From: Saussurea involucrata
Taxonomy: Eukaryota; Streptophyta; Magnoliopsida; Asterales; Asteraceae
Length of the DNA: 64,000 bases
NCBI GenBank assembly: GCA_033807775.1
Contig: CM066318.1
Coordinates: forward strand, 84,234,879 to 84,298,878
Direction: 5' to 3'
The notes below the pieces were generated by a model. The model saw nothing but the letters and a program-made list of their open reading frames with translations. It did no database searches and had not been told where the DNA came from. Each line of letters opens with the position of its first letter. The stretch's first letter is position 1. A program made the translations under genes and the position numbers. Below are positions 56,401 to 64,000 of the stretch, piece by piece.

Positions 56401-57353
56401 AGAATGCTCTGATAGTTCAAGTGTATGCCAATAGCAGAATCAGAGATCTGGTACTCGAAGCTGAACTGGCACTTTATCAGGAAGTGATAGATGCTGAGCC
56501 AGGGTATGTGGCTACAGATGAAAGAGTAAGGATCCTGATTCCATATCAATAAAGCATAAGGAAAGATTTTTTCGTTAAGGATGTCCAGAGGATCGATCTA
56601 GAGAAGGTGTACGGGATTGAGAACTGGTCGTCACTTCAAAAGATTGAGTTCATACACGTAATGAACAACGAAAACCTGAATAAAAATGTGGTGAGGTCAG
56701 ATAAATCTATTATGAAGGTGTTAAAGATAGAATCCTGCAAGCTTTTCAAAGTCTGGTACCCACAGTTCATGGTAAGAAGATCCGATGGCTCCGAATACGT
56801 CTTCTCAGAAGCAAACTTCAAGAGCCTAAAGCTTGACGACCTCTGCAGTCTATATGACATTCTGGCACGGGCTCCTGAAAAGAAGATAGAATGGTCTTCT
56901 ACATATCAGAGTGTCAAGAGGTTCATGCGGAATATCCTGAAATTTTCTTATCTTACGGATTTCCAAATGGCCATGGAGTCACACCAAACCCGAGTAAACC
57001 TAAGAGCACCGAACCGACGTCTGTCAGACATTCAAGGTATTCCTGCTTATACTGTTCTGAAGAAACCTGAGCTTGGGGTGGTTTACTTTAATCAAGACTC
57101 AAAGAAGAGATTTTTGAGAACATGTAAAGCCAACAAGTTCAGTGATGGAACTTTCAAGATTATCCCGATCAACCTTGAGAGCAAACTGCGTCTAGATGCA
57201 AGCGGGGAGGTGAAACTTAAAGACAAGGAGAAGGAGCTGATCAAGCAAGCCCTGGATGCCATTACATATCGGAAGGAGTACCGGAATGCACTAAGGAGGT
57301 TCGAGATTATCTTTGGAATTCGGAAGAGACATGTGTTCCCGGTGGATGCTTAA
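53421..57353 (+). pseudogene. Copia-2 third ORF, about 1,310 codons in one frame with five stops
   Basis: One frame from MAHHDGNSSD to the end, with stops at 54357-54359, 55212-55214, 56358-56360, 56397-56399 and 56550-56552 and no visible frameshift. N-terminal motifs: QFWHT (residues 87-91), RRALDLP (121-127), LFADIQSLGY (141-150) and NRCMTSKHTG (181-190), spaced almost as in Copia-1. The middle is acidic and disordered (DSEDDPDFDPY, DSDPDLDPDVDL), then proline-rich. A predicted helix/coil lies about 55480-55570 and 55800-55930. The C-terminal domain (56560-57353) has VRRSDGSEYVFSEANFKSL, DFQMAMESHQTRVNL, GVVYFNQDSKKRFLR and NKFSDGTFK, a set I know from hypothetical Copia proteins of daisy-family plants. 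No signal peptide or membrane segment. Function unknown. Confidence 0.75.
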
Positions 57354-57377
57354 ACTCTTTGCCTCTACATTGGTACA

Positions 57378-57388
57378 AAGGGGGAGAA
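57378..57388 (+). other. Copia-2 polypurine tract
   Basis: AAAGGGGGAGAA abuts the 3' LTR. It is the plus-strand primer site. Confidence 0.9.
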
Positions 57389-57621
57389 TGTTAGTGCTTA
57401 ATTTATCAAGTTGTACCATGTAGAGGGGCCTAATATGTAAATGATAAGTTACATACTATATAATGTAATTTACTCTTAGATTTTCATTAGGTCATCCACT
57501 CATACACACACTAGTACACACACTCTTGCACTTTCTCTCTACATTCTCTCTAATTGTGTACTTGGTGATTGTTCTTAATGAATATATGGATGGCCATCTG
57601 ATTGATTACATAGATTGATTA
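57389..57621 (+). repeat. Copia-2 3' LTR, end rearranged
   Basis: It matches 44549-44781 with a single-base indel. The last 16 bp of the LTR are replaced by CTTGGTGATTGTTCTTAATAAATATAT (57622-57648), a copy of LTR-internal sequence with one change. No target duplication follows. Confidence 0.85.
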
Positions 57622-57648
57622 CTTGGTGATTGTTCTTAATAAATATAT

Positions 57649-59399
57649 AGGGGCTATTTATTAAACGTTTGTTGTTTATTAGGTCGTTTAGTTTACCGAA
57701 TGAACAACGCAAAAACCGAGAATTTTACTCGGTCAGAGAGATGATAAGACTGGAAAGTCTTACCCAGTAAGAACGATGATAAAGATGGAACGTCTTACCC
57801 GGTAATGAAGGTGACGACTCTTACCTTGTAAGTGTTTACCGGGTAAATTATTTCATACGATACCATTTTGATAAACTACAATCTTATATCCAAATGCTTA
57901 CCGGGTAAGCTGATGAGTACACGGTCCCTTAGTTTAAACTTTCATATAGTACAATTTTATGAAAATGCAACGTATGTTGATCTGATTCCTATTTTGGACG
58001 TACTTTAAAACATTTATTTTGGTACGTAAGATGTGATATCTCAAGCATTTAGGTACCTAGGCGACCAACTTAACATTAAACGGTTACTATATATATCCTG
58101 ACATGACGAGTGATGTGGCATACAACTCAGTTTTTATTTTATTGATTTGGCAATGACATAGATTTTTATAAAATATTACTAATTTTTTATTAAAATAAGT
58201 ATCTCTTAATTCATTTATAGATTATTTATTTTTCATTGTAAAAGTGTTTAAAGTGGTTGTACAAGCAAATATCAATGGACCTCTTCTTCCTCTTCGTATA
58301 CTTCAAACGATTCAGGTAAGATGGAGGTTTTCAAACTAGAGACAAGAGATCTGTGTATGCCAGAGCGACCGTAGTGGCATGCACGTACGTTTGTCGGTCT
58401 TGAACACCCACACTAGACTTGTGAAATGTCTGGTAGTTCTGGACATTGAGGGAATAACAAGAAATTAATGGATGTGTTAGGTAGAATGATCTCTGTTATA
58501 ATTTGAATAGTCCGATATAACAAACGTACCCTAAAGAAATAAACGGAATTGTTGCAATTACCTCTATTTTTCTCCTTACTCCCTTCATTGCAATTCTCGA
58601 GGGTGGCCCATCTTTGTTCCTCTAAAATCTGAAATCTCTGAATATGATTTTTGTTTTGACCATTTATCTCTATTTTTATCTATTTTTCTTTGTATAAAGT
58701 TTTTGGAGTTTTTTATTTGTTTTTATCCCCCAACCGATATTTCAAAATGGTAAAAATGATAGAGATTATGGAATTTTCCAAAAACTTCATTTTGTTATTC
58801 CAAAAATGTTTATCTCCAACTAACCAATGAAATTATATGAAATAAAAGAGAGCAATTATCTTTTATATATTATTAAATACTTTAGTAATATATTTATAAC
58901 GAAATCTTTAAAATGAAGTAGTTGTTAAAGTTAGATCTAACTATTTCTTTTTTGCCTTTTCGTATTTTATTCATCATTTTAAAGAATATATGTAAAAACA
59001 ATTGGAGGCGACTACTAGATCGAGAAGAATGCATTGGATAGATGCCCAGACATTGAGAAGAAAGGACGCTTTCAGATTTATGGGTTTTACTATTCGATAT
59101 CGATGAAGTAGTGAGATATTTTTTTAATGATGCATTTTGGTGTTAAAATAGTTTTTTATTTATTTTAATAAATTTTATGTGAATGAAAAAATTGTTAAAA
59201 ACGTGTATGTCTCAATCAATCCTTCTCATATACTTAATAATCTATTAATGAGCAAACAAATTATTGGTCCTTGTGGTTTATATTATATTGTTTAAATCAA
59301 GACAATTATAGCAATTACATGATTTAGAGAAAAATCCTGTTAACCTTTAGGTTAATTGAGGGAAGTATTTTTAGTCATTTCATTATCTATACTACTTTA
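57649..59399. other. AT-rich spacer with a TTACCCGGTAA palindrome array
   Basis: 57769-57909 holds five palindromic words: CTTACCCAGTAAG, CTTACCCGGTAA, CTTACCTTGTAAG, TTTACCGGGTAAA and CTTACCGGGTAAG. They may belong to an unrecognised repeat (perhaps an LTR). 57910-59399 is AT-rich with no gene, LTR ends or tandem repeat that I can support. Confidence 0.5.
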
Positions 59400-60060
59400 T
59401 GAAAATCCTAAAACGTTTTTTTTCTAAGAGCAGTTTTTTTTCAAGATCATTGAAATCAATCCTCCATTTCAACCGCACGACCTCTCCCTTCCCTGGATTC
59501 TTCTCCTTGCCCACATTTTACGTCCTCCTTCTATGCAACCTCTCCGCAGGTTTCCTCCACGTTTCCTCATTTCCACGATTTCCTGATTTCTCTCCATCTC
59601 TTACCTCTCCACTCCTTTTCATTTCATCTGGTATATATATACCCCGTTTCTACGAACACCTATCATTTTTCCTCAGGTTATTCACAAAAATCATAGAGGT
59701 CTGGATCTTCGATTGCCTCCTTCGATTCTCTCTTCAAAATTTCCCTTTTTTCTTCAATTTATCCGATACGTAGTTGTTATGTGTTTTAAATTTAGTTAGG
59801 GTTTGTGTTTGCTGTAAATCCAAGATTTCCTTGTGCTGTTCTTAAAATTAAACCGAAGAAGATGAAGGTTTCAACGGGAAAGGGGTTTGCTAATGGTTTT
59901 TCTGATCCCAAGTTGTTCCTATTTAAGTCCCGCTCTGTTGTCTTCACCCAATTCAGGTTCCCACTCAACGCCAACGCAGAACGCCCTCAGTCCCTCTACT
60001 CCAATTGCCGACCGCCCCTGTTGTTGTGCTCCTGTGCAGACCTCTCCTCTTGAACATTAA
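59400..60060 (+). other. Candidate promoter and short ORF of unknown status
   Basis: A pyrimidine-rich stretch has a GGTATATATATACC TATA-like palindrome at about 59631-59644, then a CT-rich leader. An ATG at 59861 (GAAGATGAAG) opens a 63-codon frame (MKVSTGKGFANG ...) that ends at 60052. No domain is recognised. It could be the first exon of a host gene, a captured fragment, or chance. Low confidence. Confidence 0.25.
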
Positions 60061-62096
60061 AGTGAGGTATGAGATGGTTCTTTTGATTCAAGCCTTGATA
60101 TGAGATGGTTCTTTTGATTCAAGTCTTGATATTGCATGTAAAGATGTCAACCGGAGATAATTGATTTGTCTTACTTACATTTGACTCTTTGATTTGATAA
60201 GCACTACAAAATATAAATTTTAGGGGTTGGTTGTTTCTTGTAGTTGTAAGACCCCTATTGTTTTGATTCATTTAAATCTTGTTTCTTATGATTCAAAATT
60301 CTACCTTTAGGAAGCTTTGGGGATTTCTTATTTGTGTTTTTGCTTCATTTTTCGGTCATGGGGAAGATGAAGCAAAATGCCTAAAGTAAATGTTAAGTGA
60401 TTGTCTCTTGAGGGGGGGGGGGGTCTGGGTTAAATATTGCATTTTCTTATTATTTGAAGTACAGGTTCAGTTCTCTGCAGCAGCTTACTGTGGATCAGCT
60501 CATGGATATCTTGCTTTTGGATTTTGAAGTGTTGCACTTTCTGGATTTGGACAAATTTCTTTTGTTCTTATGGTTTGATTTCGTTCTAATCAGTAGTGGA
60601 TTTCAGATCACTCAGCAGCATGCTCATCAGATTCACATGAAGGATATAATGGTTTTATGGTTTTGGAGTGCATTTTGGCCTTTTGCCAATTCTCAATTCT
60701 GTCCGTTTAAGCTGCTTCTGTATGGCCCTGTGGTTTGCTTATTTATTCTCCTGCAGCTTATTTCTTATTTAGCCAAGCTTACTGGATTTTCCAGATTTTC
60801 TTTTAATCTTGGTGGATCTCTCCAGCCTCATGCCTTCTGGTTCAGAATTACTCAAGTGCTCAATTTTTTGGATTATTGGTTTCAGTTCAGTTGCTTTTGT
60901 CTTATAAATTTCAGCTTATGGAATAAAGCTGATGCGTTTGTCCGTTTGGTCTATTCTATTAAGCTGCCCAAGCCCCAGGTTTTGACTGTTTTAGAAGTGG
61001 ATGGGATTATGGTTTCTAACCTTGGAAGAATACATATCAGTTTGGTTTTTGCTATTTCAAGCTGTCATTTGGATTATAATCAGTAGTTGTTGCTTAATTT
61101 GATTATAATCAGAAGGTGTGAGTTGCAAGGGCTTAATGATGATATAAGGATGGCCTATTAGTTTCTTGTGGATGTTGCTGCTTGGAGATGTCTTATTGGA
61201 GTTCAGCTTATTCAGCCCAGACAGTTTTGGATTTGTTCACATACAAATTGGATTTTTGGGCAACAATGCAGGTCAATGGCCGTAGGCCAAATTGGTTTTA
61301 GATTGGGTTTTGGGAATTTTGGCATGGGATTGAAGGTTTACAATTTACTGCAGCTTCTATTTTCCTTTCTTGTTCAACAGTTTCAGTTGCCAATGGCTTT
61401 TATCCAAATTGGCTTTCAGTAATTCTTAAAGAATATGTTCCTGCTTGGTAGAAATCGATTGAAGATTAGATTTGATATGCAGTTAACTCTTTTGATGATC
61501 TTCTCTGATATTAATTGTTGGATTGAAAAGATGAGAAGTTTCGGTCAGGATGATAATCGTGGGGGTACTGGTTCTTGGATTGAGGATGATCTATTTTGGA
61601 AGGCTTCTTCTATTCTTCTTGGTCGATTTGAGATGAAAGATTGGAGTTTGATTTTGATCTGGATTGAGTGTTGCCCTAATCGTTTTCGATTGAGTTCTGA
61701 TTGGAATTTTTTTCAGTGGCAAAATCGTTGGTTTTGGTGCTTGCATTTTGATTTCTCGAGCGATTTGGTGAAAATGTTGCAGATTGGTCCTGCGGATCGA
61801 TTTGGTTATAGCATTTTAGTTCTGAAGGAGAAGGATTTCTTAAGGAGCCATAGATTTTTTCGAAGAAATTACAAGTGGATAAGAAGTTTGGAAGAATGCC
61901 CCTGTTCTTGTGGTTTGATTTCTTTCGGTATGAGTTTTGATCTGATCATTTGGGAGATGGGGATTGGTACTTGGACAAGGTATAAGAAAATGGATTGGTC
62001 TTTTATTCATTGTTCCTTTAAGAATTGGGATTGGGCTAAAATTAATTTTAGTTGGAATATGGGCTTAAGTATGGATTGGGCTTTGATTTTAATTTC
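60061..62096. other. T-rich, A-poor stretch with spurious long open frames
   Basis: A 33-bp unit (GAGATGGTTCTTTTGATTCA) is repeated in tandem at 60067-60130. A poly-G run lies at about 60412-60423. From 60454 to 62181 long plus-strand frames are open because A-containing stop codons are rare; they read as F/L/W/I-rich strings without domains. It resembles intron or unknown repeat sequence. I see no supported gene. Confidence 0.45.
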
Positions 62097-63351
62097 TGTT
62101 GGTGCAAGTGTACCACATCTCTATATATTTATTTATATTTATTTTGATGATTACAAACACACCGCTTTATTGTTTATCTAACAATTTAATCCAAGTGTGC
62201 AGTTGTTGAAGAACACGAAGATTTAATCTGAAGGGTTCAAGACGGAAGTGTTTACGTCGTCATCATTGTTTATAACTAATAATGATAAACACCCTAAAAT
62301 AATATACCACTTGGATATTTCTAAAAACCTTTTAAATAATATTTTAAAAGAAATTTTGGTTCTAGAAGTATCTGCCATGCGTACTGTTTCTGCAACCACT
62401 TTCTGACGCAGGTATACCGCGAAGGTAGAGCCGGTATACCGCGGGTACATATTGGCCGGTATACCGCGGGTGTTCAGCCGGTATACCGCGGCAGGCTCCG
62501 TGTGCATCTCTGATTGGTTGAAAGTCCTTTTTTCTGACGGCGGTATACCGCGAGTCCTAGCCGGTATACCGCGGGTACGTTTTCCAGAAGTCAACTTTGC
62601 ATGAGAGCCGTTGAAGTGTCAGTGTACTTTTTACTGCACGGTATACCGCGTGCATTTGGCGGTATACCGCGGATGCTTGTTTCCGTTGGAAGTGTTGCTA
62701 TATACATGCATGCTGGTGAAGAAAAACAGACCACACCAACTTCAGCAATAAATTCTCCCTCAGCATTTGATTATTATTCTGCTGCCTTCTTACTCACACT
62801 AAATCACTTAAACTGATAAAATTAATTTTTGAGTAAGAAATCTTGAGTTGATAGCAGATTAAAATATCTCGATTAGTTGAATCAGCAACACAACTCAAGT
62901 GATCAAACTCTCTAAAAATATCCAAGTGATAAACCTTATTCAAGAGTGATTATTCATATTAAAATTATACCCTCTTGTAAGTGTTTGAATAAGAGTGAGT
63001 GATCCACATTAATCTCTCAAAGTAGAGTGATTCGCGTTTGTTGTATTAAGGTTTGTGTTTCTACCGTAAAGAACACGTTTCGTATTGGATCTCCGAGAAG
63101 TGTTATTTTCTCGAGGTGGACTAGCCAACTTTGTGTTTGGTGAACCACTTTAAAAATTCCGTTGTCAAGTATTCTCTTTCCCTTATCTATTTACATTTCC
63201 GCTGTGCATTTAAATTATATCTGTTTATATAATTGTTGTATACTTATTTATTTATACTCTGCTTTATTTATTCTGTATTTATTTGTAAAAAGAATTTTTG
63301 AAAGTAAAAGATTTTAAATACAACCTTACCCCCCCCTTAGGTTGTCTAACA
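62097..63351 (+). repeat. Copia-3 5' LTR
   Basis: It starts TGTTGGTGCAAGTG and ends TTGTCTAACA, directly before a primer site; 1,255 bp. It carries eight copies of GGTATACCGCG (62411, 62433, 62458, 62480, 62542, 62563, 62640, 62661), within the palindrome CGCGGTATACCGCG. A TATATACATG box lies near 62700. The 3' LTR is outside the window. Confidence 0.85.
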
Positions 63352-63353
63352 TT

Positions 63354-63365
63354 TGGTATCAGAGC
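63354..63365 (+). other. Copia-3 primer binding site, tRNA-iMet
   Basis: TGGTATCAGAGC, a perfect match, two bases after the LTR. Confidence 0.95.
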
Positions 63366-63409
63366 AGGTCTTTCAAAAATTTCTGCATAAATTTCTTCTA
63401 TTCCTTTAA

Positions 63410-64000
63410 ATGGCTCAACAAACTAATATCGTGTTTTCAAAACCTCCTTTGATAGATACTGAAAAGTTTGGCATTTGGGCCGAGCTATTTGAATGTCACG
63501 TGCGTGGCAAAAATCAAAAGATTTGGAATATTATAGAAAAAGGGAATTTTAAACCCACCATTGTGAAAGATGATGTTTATATTGATAAACCTATTGATGA
63601 ATGGACTACTTCTGATGAAACTCATTTTTGTTTAAACTTTGAAGCTAAGAATATATTATATGCTGCTTTAACAACTGATGAAATTGAAAGAGTATATACA
63701 TATAAAACTGCAAATCAATATGGGAAAGTTTAAATAATACTCATCGTGGAAACACGGAGGTTAAATCTAGTAAAGTGAATATTTTAGTTCACGATTATGA
63801 ACTATTCGAAATGAAACAAGATGAGTCAATTGACTCAATGTTTAAAAGATTTAACCTTATTGTGACTACTTTGAAAGGTTTGGATCGCACTTATCCTAAC
63901 GAGGACTATATAAGGAAAATCCTACGAGCCCTTCCTTCGGAGTGGATGCAAAAGATAACATCTTTAGAAGACTCCCGTGACCTTTCCATAATGAAGATAG
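63410..64000 (+). pseudogene. gag: Copia-3 gag, frameshifted, runs off the window
   Basis: Start MAQQTNIVFSKPPL at 63410. The Copia gag core is present: FGIWAELFECHVRG, NFEAKNILYAAL. One base seems to be missing near 63716: the frame ends GKV-stop at 63733, while another frame continues from WESLNNTH through FEMKQDESIDSMFKRF and LRALPSEWMQK to the window end. The zinc knuckle has not yet been reached. A base-calling error is possible. Confidence 0.8.

Larger units (their letters stand above)
44549..57621 (+). mobile_element. Copia-2: Sirevirus-like element with gag-pol and a long third ORF
   Basis: It has short LTRs (249 bp), a tRNA-iMet primer site, gag-pol in the order protease, integrase, RT, RNase H (Copia order), a third ORF of about 1,310 codons with its own promoter-like region, and a polypurine tract. 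The LTRs are identical by eye over about 232 bp except for one single-base indel. Even so, gag-pol and the third ORF contain at least 13 nonsense codons and one frameshift. Target duplication: CGTTA precedes the 5' LTR, but the 3' end is rearranged, so the right copy is not found. Several AGGGGGAG tracts lie between pol and the 3' LTR, as in Sireviruses. Confidence 0.88.
62097..64000 (+). mobile_element. Copia-3: Sirevirus-like element, 5' end only
   Basis: LTR, primer site and the first 200 codons of gag are seen; the rest lies beyond the window. The CG palindrome array in the LTR is a trait reported for Sireviruses. Target duplication cannot be checked. Confidence 0.85.

Noticed and set aside
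53421..57353. Host gene captured by Copia-2
   Set aside because: The C-terminal motifs recur in Copia elements of related plants and a similar ORF sits in Copia-1, so it is an element gene.
59861..60052. 63-codon ORF as a host gene
   Set aside because: ATG context and an upstream TATA-like box exist, but there is no recognisable product or second exon. Kept only as a weak candidate region.
60454..62181. Three long plus-strand open frames (210, 84 and 248 codons)
   Set aside because: The stretch is T/G-rich and poor in A, so stops are rare by composition. The products are F/L/W-rich without domains and the last frame runs into the Copia-3 LTR.
62411..62671. CRISPR-like array
   Set aside because: Repeats of 11 bp with uneven spacing in a plant LTR, and no cas genes. 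It is an LTR palindrome array.

Overview
This 64 kb window is plant nuclear DNA made almost entirely of nested transposable elements. There are no rRNA or tRNA genes, no operons and no convincing single-copy host gene. The element types (Copia/Sirevirus-like, chromovirus Tekay-like, Athila-like, MULE), tRNA-iMet and tRNA-Asp primer binding sites, 5-bp and 9-bp target duplications, GT-AG introns and TATA boxes all fit a flowering plant. The shape of the extra ORFs after pol in the Copia elements, and a gag linker of a type I associate with daisy-family Copia elements, suggest Asteraceae. That assignment is inference from memory of the families.

Layout. (1) 1-10575: part of a Gypsy LTR, split by Copia-1 (1370-10275, target duplication GTTCC). 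Copia-1 has lost most of pol but keeps gag and a long third ORF. (2) 10576-39215: a broken minus-strand Copia element cut by three later insertions. They are an 18.7 kb Athila-like element (10836-29522), a solo LTR (31318-32107) and a deletion derivative related to Athila/Tat (32883-39125) that keeps only its third ORF. The Athila element itself holds a minus-strand Tekay-like Gypsy (15508-20006, CTGGG) and a 2.1 kb non-autonomous LTR element (22369-24454). (3) 39472-43329: a MULE DNA transposon with 9-bp target duplications and a decayed transposase. (4) 44549-57621: Copia-2, a Sirevirus-like element with gag-pol and a third ORF of about 1,310 codons. (5) 57622-62096: AT- or T-rich DNA, including a palindrome array and a weak candidate transcription unit. 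(6) 62097-64000: the 5' LTR and gag start of Copia-3, which runs off the window.

No intact gene was found: every recognisable ORF carries stops, frameshifts, deletions or the window edge. Two themes stand out. First, four LTR elements from two superfamilies (Athila, its relative, Copia-1, Copia-2) carry a third ORF after pol with the same order and spacing of motifs near the N terminus, resembling the domain known as 'putative plant transposon protein'. In Copia-1 and Copia-2 this ORF has its own G-box/TATA promoter. Second, nearly every repeat family here has a private short palindromic word, usually with CG, repeated in its LTR, leader or pre-ORF3 region; four LTR families also share a composite AACAGT + TCGC motif. 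Conserved hairpins followed by TTTGGGGTGG tracts occur twice in each Athila-type 3' region. All statements rest on reading the sequence by eye; divergences are estimates.
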